A DNA stretch of 64,000 nt from Sediminicola sp040566555 (GTDB taxonomy: Bacteria > Bacteroidota > Bacteroidia > Flavobacteriales > Flavobacteriaceae). Below, piece by piece: positions 37,853 to 46,318 of this stretch. Within the stretch, counting starts at the first letter, position 1, and each line of letters opens with the position of its first letter. Both the position numbers and the translations under genes were made by a program. The notes beneath the pieces are model-generated. The model did not search any database, was not told the origin of the DNA, and worked only from the letters and a program-made list of their open reading frames with translations. The stretch lies in NCBI RefSeq assembly GCF_040566555.1, contig NZ_JBEWYP010000002.1, positions 310,001 through 374,000 of the forward strand. Direction: 5' to 3'.

Positions 37853-40800
37853 TTATCGACTAATATATAACCATCCGCTCTTGGTAGGTGTTGCTTCATC
37901 GCCGAAGTCCAAAAGATAATAATAGGTGCCAACCGGTAAATTTTCGTCGGAGCCATTAAAACTTTTTACCGAAACGGTGCCTCGCCAATCATTTTTATAC
38001 CCTTTGGTTTCAAATACTTTGTTTCCCCAACGATTGAAAATCTTTAGGTTGTTTAAAGGGTAATCTTCAATACATTCTATAAAGAAAACATCGTTCAGTC
38101 CGTCGTTGTTTGGTGAAAATTCATTGAAAACAATTATACAATCATCCTGAATAGATTTTTCTTCCAATAGATCAATACCTGATTCGGCCATATCATTTTC
38201 TGAAACTGGGTCTATTTGGTCTGCAAATGAAAGAATAGCTATATTGACATATTCATTTATTTCGGTTACTGTAACTATCATTTCTAATTGGGTAGCTGAG
38301 CCAACACTAAGAAGTGGTATTTCCCATAAGGATGTTGTTCTATTATAACTTCCACTGGCCGCAGCTTCTGATACCAATTGGTATCCCAATGGTAATACAT
38401 CACTTATTTCCACATTGGTCGCGTCATAAGGACCGTTGTTGGCAACCATAACCGTAAAAACAACGGTATCACCAATGCTAGCTTGTTGCTTGTCTATTGT
38501 TTTGCTAATTGCAAGATCTACAGTAGGCGTGGGGATGGTATGGCTGTCCTCATCGTCTTCGCTTTGGTTACTTGTTTCATTATCTGGGGAGGAATCTGGG
38601 TCATCTTGGTCAACCTCTGTTATCACTGCAATGTTCTTGTACTCATCCAAAGCTCCAGTAGGAGGATTTACAATAGCCTCGTAGGTCAGGACATGGCTTC
38701 CAACAGAAAGATTCGAGATATCCCATGTTATGGCATTATTGGACAAGGTGCCACCATTATTTATCGCCCCTATGTTAAAGCCGCTAGGGACTTGGTCCAC
38801 CACGGTCACATTAGTTGCGTCATTGGGGCCTTCATTTGTAACCGTCAATGTGAATAGTATGGTATCTCCTACATTTGGGTTGGAGGTGTCTGAAGTCTTG
38901 CTCAAACTTATATCGGACATCTCATTAATAGCGACACCAATCTCATCTGAATCGTTAGATGAATGTGTATCTAACTGATCCACGAAAGATAAAGAAGCTA
39001 TATTATTGTAATCGTTTATGGATGTTACAATAACTGTCAAATCCAAACTGACGGATTGCCCTACTTCAATGCTTGGGATTGTCCACATTGAGCTTGAAGG
39101 GTCATAGCTTCCACTTGTAGTAATTGAGGATACAAATTCATATCCGGCAGGCAGTACATCGGTTATACCCACATTAGTGGCAACATATGGCCCACTATTT
39201 GTAACCGCAATGGTAAAAACAACCGTATCCCCGATAAAGGACTCTGATTTGTTGACCGATTTATCAATGGCCAAATCTACAGTTGGTGTGGGAATAGTAT
39301 GGCTGTCCTCGTCATCCTCACTTTGATCATTGTCATCATTGTTCGGTGCAGAATCAGGATCAACTTGGTCCATCTGGGTAATCTCAGCAATGTTTTTGTA
39401 TTCATTAGCCGTTCCTAGTGGGGCATTTATTATCGCTTCGTAGGTCAGCACATGTGTTCCAACCCCTACAGAAGGCAAAATCCATGTAATTGTATTTGCG
39501 TTTAAAGTACCTCCATTGCCTATGGTGCCAATAGAGAATCCACTTGGCACATAATCCACCACGGTCACATTAGTTGCGTCATTGGGGCCATCATTGGTCA
39601 AAGTCAATGAAAATAGTACGGTATCCCCTACATTGGGATTACTGATATCCACATGTTTGTTTAAGCTTATATCAGCCGTACCGTTCACCTCTATGGTAAT
39701 CGAATCGGTGTTTTCACATCCATTTGCATCGGTACCGGTTATGGTAAAAGTGGTTGTTGAGAATAAAACGATCGGTATGCCGTCTACTGCACCGTTGTCC
39801 CACATATAAGAATCTGCTCCCGATCCAGTTAAGGTTACCGATTCCCCTGAATTTATTTTCATGGAAGAGGCATTGGCCGTAACTACCGGAGGTGTGTATA
39901 CTGTTAGTGTGACAGAAGCCGAAGCATCGGCAGGACATATATAGGTGTCATTTGATACCATCACACGATATTGATTGCCATTATCTGAAATTGTCGGATT
40001 GGTAATTTGTAATGTGTCTGTTTTAGTACCACTATAAATACCGGTATCACTTAGATCAACCCAAGTAGTACCGTCAAATAATTGCCACTGGTAGTGGTCT
40101 GTCCTAATAGCTGTGACTTTAAAGGTTGCGTTATTTTCTGGACATATTTGTACATCTGTAGGTTGAGTGGTAATAGTAGGAGCTGTATTCTCTCTAAATT
40201 CATAGATGCCATTATTATCGATGTCCTCTGGTGTTTGATACGTTGCGCCAATCACTACACCATCGGCATTTGTTTTTGGCGGGTTGCCCAATCCGTAATA
40301 TTCATTATCCCCCTTATCAGCATTCATGTTGAAATATGCTTCATTGGCATCACTACAGCCATCATCATCACTATCTGTATCCATATAATCCGGACCTTGA
40401 GTACCATCAGTATTCCTAATAGAATAATTGATTTTTCCACTATCCACGGCTGTTTCTACCACATCCGCCAAACCGTTGGCGCCAAAACTTCCGTTTACAA
40501 TACCATTGGTGTGTGGTTGTCCGTGACCAGCTTCTACAGCATCATATATACCGTCATTATCAACATCTAAATCCAGTTGATTGGTGACTCCATCGGAGTC
40601 GTTGTCCAAGCCAAAGACTTGAGGATCGACATAATTGGTGACACAGCCAAATTCAATGTTGTGTTGTCTTTCAGTAGAGGAAGCCCCGGGAATTCTTGCT
40701 ACGGCACCTACACGAATTGTTATTTCTGATCTGGAATTATAATTGACACCGAAATTAACTTGGGATTGCTTATTATTTGCTCCCGGATAAGTTTTGTTGC

Positions 40801-43036
40801 CCCCTGTTCCTATCACCCAATTTCCATCTGTAGACATGGTCAGTTCCGTTGGATTGGCAATCACATAACTGGTAGGATTATAGCTCCAGGTTTGTTCCGC
40901 ATATTGATTCGTCCCATCTATATCATTAAAATTCATGAAAATCTTGTCCAGTACAACAGGTGATGATCCTCCGGATGTGACAAACCTAATTTTATATTCA
41001 ATCAGACCCTGCTCCCCCTTATTGGAAAAATTAAAGGCCGTAAAAGGTCTAAAAGCAGCTTTATCCACACTATTATTATCAATGTCCTTAACTGTTGCAT
41101 TATAGATTTGTACAATTGTGACTAGGGCGTCAGTACCGAAGGTTACATTCGGGATTCTATAAACTGCGCCTTGTTTTAGGGCAACCCCTGAGAGCAAAAC
41201 TGCATTTGCACTGAAATCCAGAGTAGTTTCACCCCCACATTGCGGTTGGGAATTGTCTATAATCGTGTTTAATTCTTCCACATCAGGGATACCATCATTG
41301 TCATCGTCCAAATCTGAACGATCCAGTATGCCATCTCCATCCGAGTCATCAAAAGGAGGAGGAATATCCTCAAATGTTTGAACGGTAACAAGGGCAATAT
41401 CACAAAAGCCAGTAGTGTCACATATTTGATATTCAAAGGTATCGACCCCTATATATCCTAGGTTTGGAGTATACTGAATTTCTCCTGTTGCTGTTGAGAT
41501 AGATATAGTTCCATTTGAAGCGTTTAAAAGGCCGTTGTTATTTATGGAGGTAATATCAATATTATTGTCAAAATCCTTATCATTATCAAGGACCTGTATG
41601 ACAATTGAATTGTTTTTCATCACAGATTCCGTGTCATCCTTTGCACAAGGTTGGGCATAAACGATTACTGTAGTTGCGTTGGAAGGGTCAGGTGTACAGC
41701 CTTCACAGGGAGCTATGTTTAACTCATAGGTTCCCGGCTGGTTCACTGTAATCTCATCAAATCCGACTCCCTCCATTTCATTGGTCCCATCTAAAAAGGT
41801 CACCCCTTCTGTTAGGGATTTCCAAAAATAAAGGGCTGTTGAGGATTTGAAATTGGCCTGTAGTGAGAGTGTTTGGGTAGGAGTACAACTAGTAAAATTA
41901 TCAGGCACTGCTAAACTCGTGTCAATTCTACCCTCCTTGGCAGACCCTAAAAATGGAAATGGTCCTGAAAAATCGACCAATCCGGAATTGAAAGATGCGG
42001 AGCCCCTTGTTTTAACTAAAACGGCACTGTATGGAAAATAACATGTCCCTTCCATCCCAAAAATAGTGGCAGGGTCAAAACCCAGACCAGTGAAATTGAT
42101 GCCAACCTCCGCCAAAGATTCCTTGCTATATGTGCTCGAAGGGGATAGGTCAGTGTTAAAAGTTCCCCAAGGCGGGGCCTTAGTGGGGGTACCATTAATT
42201 TTGCTGTAGGTATTCCCTCCATAGTTTACATGGGCGTATCCGAACTTTGAAGTAGTGGATTCTCCATCAAAACCGGTATATGTAAAACCGGTATTGGTAA
42301 TATAATCTGATCTTGAGATCCAAATTCTAATGTCCAAGCTGATGACACTGGATCCGGAATAATCAAATCCAACATCCAAGTCTCCTATTTTAGTGACCTT
42401 ACCATTGTTGTCAAATTCCCACGCCGTATGGCCTTCATCCGTTCCGACATTGGAAAAAGTATTTCCTGTTAATTTTAATTCTTCTATAAAAAACTCAACA
42501 TCAGTATAATGTGCGCCTCCATTATCCGAGGTACTCACGGCCATATTCACCCAGAGTTCATCGGTAGGTTTTATGCCATTACGTCTAACATGGACAAATG
42601 CATCTACAATATCCGCTTTTTTTGAAATGGAAGAAGGTTTAACAACCCAATTAGCTGGGTTGTCCCCATTTTTTCCATTTCCAAAAGAAGTCTTATCATT
42701 TTTTTCGGCAATATAGTCATGGGCAAATAAGGAGCCATACCACAACTTTCCATTGATGTTACTGTAGTTGGGGTTACTCATAAAAGCTTCAAATGCCTTA
42801 TTTTCACCTGTGTCGATGTAATTTTTAAACAATGCAAGATTGCTCTCGTCAATTACCCCTTGCCCAGAAGTACCAATAAACCAATCGTCAATATTCACGT
42901 TGGGGATCCCGGAATATGTGTCGGCCTCGATTCCAAAATCTGCTCCATTGCCCGACTGCGCGCGCATTCCATTGGACGCTAGTAGGAATATAAAACAGCA
43001 GAAAAGAACAACTTTTTTACGTGTGTTATGTGTCAT
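37853..43036 (-). CDS. Large T9SS type B surface adhesin with DUF11 and calcium-loop repeats
   Basis: A 1,727-residue secreted protein with a signal peptide (about residues 1-27, ending GMRAQ). An N-terminal region of unknown fold spans ~30-560. Acidic DxDGDG-type loops like thrombospondin type 3 repeats occur near residues 562-585, 812-835 and 900 (DSDGDGILD, DNDSDGV), an Ig-like domain at ~950-1040, and four DUF11 domains in an A-B-A-B order at ~1117-1620. The final ~88 residues (FNEFSPNNDGLNDVF to GWLYISR) are the gliding-motility/T9SS type B sorting domain. It heads an operon with a PorP/SprF protein and has the shared ACnACA/ACAACA promoter. A calcium-stabilised surface adhesin is the likely role; the ligand is unknown. 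Confidence 0.88.
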   Translation of the reverse strand: MTHNTRKKVVLFCCFIFLLASNGMRAQSGNGADFGIEADTYSGIPNVNIDDWFIGTSGQGVIDESNLALFKNYIDTGENKAFEAFMSNPNYSNINGKLWYGSLFAHDYIAEKNDKTSFGNGKNGDNPANWVVKPSSISKKADIVDAFVHVRRNGIKPTDELWVNMAVSTSDNGGAHYTDVEFFIEELKLTGNTFSNVGTDEGHTAWEFDNNGKVTKIGDLDVGFDYSGSSVISLDIRIWISRSDYITNTGFTYTGFDGESTTSKFGYAHVNYGGNTYSKINGTPTKAPPWGTFNTDLSPSSTYSKESLAEVGINFTGLGFDPATIFGMEGTCYFPYSAVLVKTRGSASFNSGLVDFSGPFPFLGSAKEGRIDTSLAVPDNFTSCTPTQTLSLQANFKSSTALYFWKSLTEGVTFLDGTNEMEGVGFDEITVNQPGTYELNIAPCEGCTPDPSNATTVIVYAQPCAKDDTESVMKNNSIVIQVLDNDKDFDNNIDITSINNNGLLNASNGTISISTATGEIQYTPNLGYIGVDTFEYQICDTTGFCDIALVTVQTFEDIPPPFDDSDGDGILDRSDLDDDNDGIPDVEELNTIIDNSQPQCGGETTLDFSANAVLLSGVALKQGAVYRIPNVTFGTDALVTIVQIYNATVKDIDNNSVDKAAFRPFTAFNFSNKGEQGLIEYKIRFVTSGGSSPVVLDKIFMNFNDIDGTNQYAEQTWSYNPTSYVIANPTELTMSTDGNWVIGTGGNKTYPGANNKQSQVNFGVNYNSRSEITIRVGAVARIPGASSTERQHNIEFGCVTNYVDPQVFGLDNDSDGVTNQLDLDVDNDGIYDAVEAGHGQPHTNGIVNGSFGANGLADVVETAVDSGKINYSIRNTDGTQGPDYMDTDSDDDGCSDANEAYFNMNADKGDNEYYGLGNPPKTNADGVVIGATYQTPEDIDNNGIYEFRENTAPTITTQPTDVQICPENNATFKVTAIRTDHYQWQLFDGTTWVDLSDTGIYSGTKTDTLQITNPTISDNGNQYRVMVSNDTYICPADASASVTLTVYTPPVVTANASSMKINSGESVTLTGSGADSYMWDNGAVDGIPIVLFSTTTFTITGTDANGCENTDSITIEVNGTADISLNKHVDISNPNVGDTVLFSLTLTNDGPNDATNVTVVDYVPSGFSIGTIGNGGTLNANTITWILPSVGVGTHVLTYEAIINAPLGTANEYKNIAEITQMDQVDPDSAPNNDDNDQSEDDEDSHTIPTPTVDLAIDKSVNKSESFIGDTVVFTIAVTNSGPYVATNVGITDVLPAGYEFVSSITTSGSYDPSSSMWTIPSIEVGQSVSLDLTVIVTSINDYNNIASLSFVDQLDTHSSNDSDEIGVAINEMSDISLSKTSDTSNPNVGDTILFTLTVTNEGPNDATNVTVVDQVPSGFNIGAINNGGTLSNNAITWDISNLSVGSHVLTYEAIVNPPTGALDEYKNIAVITEVDQDDPDSSPDNETSNQSEDDEDSHTIPTPTVDLAISKTIDKQQASIGDTVVFTVMVANNGPYDATNVEISDVLPLGYQLVSEAAASGSYNRTTSLWEIPLLSVGSATQLEMIVTVTEINEYVNIAILSFADQIDPVSENDMAESGIDLLEEKSIQDDCIIVFNEFSPNNDGLNDVFFIECIEDYPLNNLKIFNRWGNKVFETKGYKNDWRGTVSVKSFNGSDENLPVGTYYYLLDFGDEATPTKSGWLYISR

Positions 43037-43120
43037 TAATATAATTTCATAGGGTTACCCCTATGGGGGGATTATTATTTTTAATATTGTTTAACGTCTA
43101 TTTGTAATGGGACGTATCCG

Positions 43121-43183
43121 CAAAGCTAATAGATAACCAAAAAATAGTTAAGTTATTGTTGTGTGCTGAGGTTTAGGTGTGGT
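43121..43183 (-). promoter_or_regulatory. Adhesin promoter with paired ACCACA/ACAACA sites
   Basis: On the minus strand ACCACA (43178-43183) and ACAACA (43157-43162) lie 21 nt apart, followed after 28 nt by TAGCTTTG (43121-43128), an exact TAnnTTTG box. ACAACAATAACTT here is identical to the proximal site of the sprB promoter. The leader to the ATG is about 85 nt. Confidence 0.6.
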
Positions 43184-43419
43184 GTACAATTGATTTTGTG
43201 TAGTGACTACTAATAAAAGGGAGTTAAACAAAACTTCTGAAGCCCTTTAAACTCAATTCTTCATCGACAAAATACAGCAAGGGCAAATTTATTCGAAAAT
43301 AGAAATTTACTCGATCAGAAATGTAGCAACTTAATAGGGAGAAATACTTTAATATGGTACTTGGGTCTGGATAGCTATTAATAGGAAACAGGAAGTAACT
43401 TAGTTGGAGGGGTGTTAAA
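43184..43419. other. Intergenic region without recognised gene
   Basis: It lies between the adhesin promoter and the tatA terminator. A 68-codon minus-strand ORF here has no recognisable features and probably is not coding. Confidence 0.4.
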
Positions 43420-43446
43420 CAAAAAAACACCCACTAGGGGTGTTTT
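43420..43446 (-). terminator. Terminator of tatA
   Basis: A 7-bp stem (AACACCC with GGGTGTT) and a 5-nt loop are followed by a T run on the minus strand, about 20 nt beyond the tatA stop. Confidence 0.8.
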
Positions 43447-43463
43447 TTACTTAATGTATAAGA

Positions 43464-43655
43464 TTATTTTTTTTCTTCGATTTTGTCTTTTGGAGCATCA
43501 TCTTCCTTAGATGCGTCTTTAAATTCTTTAATTCCACTTCCAAGTCCACGCATTAATTCTGGAATTTTCTTTCCGCCGAACAATAAGAGAATGACCAAAA
43601 CCACTATAACTATTTGCCAAGGGCCAACTGCTAAAAAAATGTTAGATGATATCAT
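43464..43655 (-). CDS. tatA: Twin-arginine translocase subunit TatA
   Basis: A 63-residue protein with the full Tat A/E layout: a short periplasmic N-terminus, a membrane helix (about residues 12-27), the FGGKKIPEL hinge, the amphipathic helix RGLGSGIKEFKDA and a charged tail. It forms the pore-like assembly for exporting folded proteins across the inner membrane. No tatC is present in this window. It is divergent from the M23 peptidase gene, and a TACCTTTG -7 box (43678-43685) lies 22 nt before the ATG on the minus strand. Confidence 0.93.
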   Translation of the reverse strand: MISSNIFLAVGPWQIVIVVLVILLLFGGKKIPELMRGLGSGIKEFKDASKEDDAPKDKIEEKK

Positions 43656-43677
43656 TTTAGATGATTTAAATAGACCA

Positions 43678-43685
43678 CAAAGGTA
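43678..43685 (-). promoter_or_regulatory. -7 box of tatA
   Basis: The minus strand reads TACCTTTG, an exact TAnnTTTG match 22 nt before the tatA start codon. Confidence 0.55.
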
Positions 43686-43840
43686 CTAAAAAAGTAATAA
43701 GTAATCAGTTATTATTACAAAGGAAATAGTAATTTAACTTTGTAAACCAAATCCCATTTATCAGCGTATACATTTTAACTGTCAATTGGTTGCAGGGGGT
43801 AGAATTATCAAAACTCCTCTGAATTATTCGACAGTAACAT

Positions 43841-43848
43841 TATATTTG
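43841..43848 (+). promoter_or_regulatory. -7 box of the M23 peptidase gene
   Basis: TATATTTG matches TAnnTTTG but ends only 6 nt before the ATG, so transcription would begin at or very near the start codon. Confidence 0.5.
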
Positions 43849-43854
43849 TAAACT

Positions 43855-44724
43855 ATGGCCAAGAAAGGTAAAAAAAGGAAAGAAATCAAAAAGAAGCTTT
43901 TGCATAAGTATCGCTTGGTGATACTTAATGAAAATACCTTTGAAGAGAAGATTTCCTTTAAATTAAGCCGGTTGAATGTTTTTGTTACCGGCTCCCTTTT
44001 GATTTTTGCCCTGATTGCCTTTACTACGGTACTTATCGCCTTTACCCCCTTACGGGAATATATCCCAGGATATTCTTCAACGAAACTTAAAAGACAAGCC
44101 ACTGAACTGACCTATAAAACGGATTCATTGGTGACCGTATTAAATTATACCAATAAGTATCTTGATAATATCAGAATGGTGCTGAATGGTGATATTGCTA
44201 ATAATCAGGTCAATAGGGATTCGTTGTTCGAGCAGTTCAAACTGGATCCGTCTTCTATCGACCTTACCCCAATTAGGGAAGATTCCTTATTGCGGGAACA
44301 GGTTGCAATGGAGGACAAGTACAGTTTGTTTGAAAGGGACATCAAAGATGTGAACCTGGTTTTGTTTCCTCCAGTAGGGGGAACTATAACGCAAGAATAT
44401 AACCCTCAAAAGAAACACTATGCTGTGGATGTTGTGGCGGTAACAAATACTCCCGTAAAAGCAGTGGCGGACGGAATGGTGATTTTTTCTGAGTGGACGG
44501 CTGATACAGGTTATGTCATCATTTTGGAACATAAAGACGGATTACTATCGGTTTACAAACACAATGGTTCGCTAAATAAGCACCAAGGGGAAATGGTTAG
44601 GGCTGGGGAGGTCATTGCGTCTGTTGGCAATACTGGTGAACTTACTACTGGACCCCATCTACATTTTGAACTTTGGAACAATGGTGGTCCGGTCAACCCG
44701 TTGGATTTCATCGATTTTAAATAA
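43855..44724 (+). CDS. M23-family peptidoglycan endopeptidase (LytM type), membrane-anchored
   Basis: A 289-residue protein with a basic cytoplasmic N-terminus, one membrane helix (about residues 40-63), a coiled-coil-like region (~75-165) and a C-terminal LytM domain. All four zinc/catalytic positions are visible: H188 and D192 in HYAVD, and H268 and H270 in GPHLHFELW. It therefore looks enzymatically active, unlike EnvC-type activators. It would cut peptide cross-links in the periplasm. The GH3 gene follows 7 nt later, so the two form an operon. Confidence 0.92.
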   Translation: MAKKGKKRKEIKKKLLHKYRLVILNENTFEEKISFKLSRLNVFVTGSLLIFALIAFTTVLIAFTPLREYIPGYSSTKLKRQATELTYKTDSLVTVLNYTNKYLDNIRMVLNGDIANNQVNRDSLFEQFKLDPSSIDLTPIREDSLLREQVAMEDKYSLFERDIKDVNLVLFPPVGGTITQEYNPQKKHYAVDVVAVTNTPVKAVADGMVIFSEWTADTGYVIILEHKDGLLSVYKHNGSLNKHQGEMVRAGEVIASVGNTGELTTGPHLHFELWNNGGPVNPLDFIDFK

Positions 44725-44731
44725 ATAACCT

Positions 44732-46237
44732 ATGTCTATAAAATCGTTTGCAGCACGGATTTTTGCAAGGCGAATTGCGAAGAAAAATGCCAAATGGATC
44801 AATGATCCTCTTAAGGCACAGGAAAAGGTGTTTTTAAAGTTGATTAAAGAAGGATCACGGACGAAGTTTGGGCAAGACCATAATTTTGACAGCATTAAAT
44901 CATATTCGGATTTTTCCAAAAATGTCCCAATTCGGGATTATGAAGAGTTAAAACCGTATGTGGAAGAAGTTATAAAGGGTAAGGAAAATATCCTTTGGCC
45001 TGGAAAACCGGCCTATTTTGCAAAAACATCGGGCACCACCTCGGGCGCCAAATATATTCCTATCACCGATGAATCCATCAAATACCAAATAGAGGCCTCT
45101 AGAAATGCCATCTTGAATTATATTGATGAAACTGGGAACGCAGATTTTGTGACCGGTAAAATGATATTCCTTCAAGGAAGTCCAGAATTGCAGGAGAAAA
45201 ACGGAATTAAATTGGGGCGGTTATCTGGAATATCCGCCCACTATGTTCCCAATTATCTTCAGAAAAACCGCTTGCCATCCTGGGAAACAAACTGTATTGA
45301 AGATTGGGAAACGAAGGTCAACGAGATAGTTAAGGAAACCGAAAATGAGGATATGACCGTAATTGCGGGAATTCCTTCCTGGGTGCAGATGTACTTTGAA
45401 AAATTGAATCAAAAATCAGGGAAGAAGGTGGGAGAACTATTTAAGAACTTCCAGCTATTTATCTATGGGGGCGTTAATTTTGAACCCTACCGCGCGAAAT
45501 TCGAAAGTTTGATGGGTAAAAGGGTGGACAGTATAGAACTGTTTCCGGCCAGCGAAGGATTTTTTGCCTATCAAAATTCCCAAAAGGAAAAGGGCATGCT
45601 CCTGCTGTTGGATTCCGGTATTTTTTATGAGTTTGTAAAATCCGATGAATTTTTTGAAGAGGACCCTAAGCGTCTAACGATAAAAGAAGTAGAACTCGGG
45701 GTCAATTATGTCATGATCATTTCCACGAATGCTGGATTATGGGCGTACAACCTAGGAGATACCGTTCAGTTTATTTCTTTAAAACCTTATAAAATAATAG
45801 TATCAGGGAGGATCAAACATTTTATATCCGCCTTTGGGGAACACGTGATTGGAAAGGAAGTGGAGGAAGCCATGCGAAAAGCAATCTCTGTAACTGACGC
45901 CAGGATCAATGAATTTACAGTGGCCCCCCAGATTGCACCGGAAGGCGATCAATTGCCTTATCACGAATGGTTGATCGAGTTTGAAAAAGAACCTTCAGAT
46001 TATCAAAAGTTTATTAAGGTGCTTGATCAAGAATTACAAGATCAAAATAGTTACTACTATGACCTTAAAGTGGGTAAGGTGCTGCAAACGTTAAAAATAA
46101 CACCAATCAGACAAGGTGGCTTTAACGACTACATGAAATCTCTTGGAAAGCTGGGGGGGCAGAATAAAGTACAGCGTCTGTCTAACGATAGGAAGGTTGC
46201 CGATGCATTGGCAAGGTATGTCGCAGGAAGTAAATAG
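44732..46237 (+). CDS. Bacterial GH3 (auxin-responsive promoter) family acyl-adenylating protein
   Basis: A 501-residue member of the GH3 branch of the ANL adenylate-forming superfamily. The ATP-binding motif TSGTTSGAKYIP lies near residue 99, the second motif region ELFPASEGFFAYQ near 270, and YNLGDTVQF with SGRIKHFISAFGEH near 340-375. Plant GH3 proteins join amino acids to hormones; bacterial members are common in Bacteroidota but their substrates are unproven. It sits 7 nt after the M23 peptidase gene, which hints at an envelope-related acylation or amidation, though that is only inference. Confidence 0.88.
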   Translation: MSIKSFAARIFARRIAKKNAKWINDPLKAQEKVFLKLIKEGSRTKFGQDHNFDSIKSYSDFSKNVPIRDYEELKPYVEEVIKGKENILWPGKPAYFAKTSGTTSGAKYIPITDESIKYQIEASRNAILNYIDETGNADFVTGKMIFLQGSPELQEKNGIKLGRLSGISAHYVPNYLQKNRLPSWETNCIEDWETKVNEIVKETENEDMTVIAGIPSWVQMYFEKLNQKSGKKVGELFKNFQLFIYGGVNFEPYRAKFESLMGKRVDSIELFPASEGFFAYQNSQKEKGMLLLLDSGIFYEFVKSDEFFEEDPKRLTIKEVELGVNYVMIISTNAGLWAYNLGDTVQFISLKPYKIIVSGRIKHFISAFGEHVIGKEVEEAMRKAISVTDARINEFTVAPQIAPEGDQLPYHEWLIEFEKEPSDYQKFIKVLDQELQDQNSYYYDLKVGKVLQTLKITPIRQGGFNDYMKSLGKLGGQNKVQRLSNDRKVADALARYVAGSK

Positions 46238-46299
46238 TCCTTAAAATATCCAGATTTTAGAAAATAAGCGCACTTATGGGTTATCCTAAATAATAAGTG

Positions 46300-46307
46300 T
46301 AATTTTG
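46300..46307 (+). promoter_or_regulatory. -7 box of the 46,319 gene
   Basis: TAATTTTG matches TAnnTTTG and ends 11 nt before the ATG, implying a very short leader. Confidence 0.5.
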
Positions 46308-46318
46308 CAGGCAGAATT

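Noticed and set aside
43224..43430. 68-codon minus-strand ORF near tatA
   Set aside because: It overlaps the tatA terminator and shows only low-complexity hydrophobic sequence.
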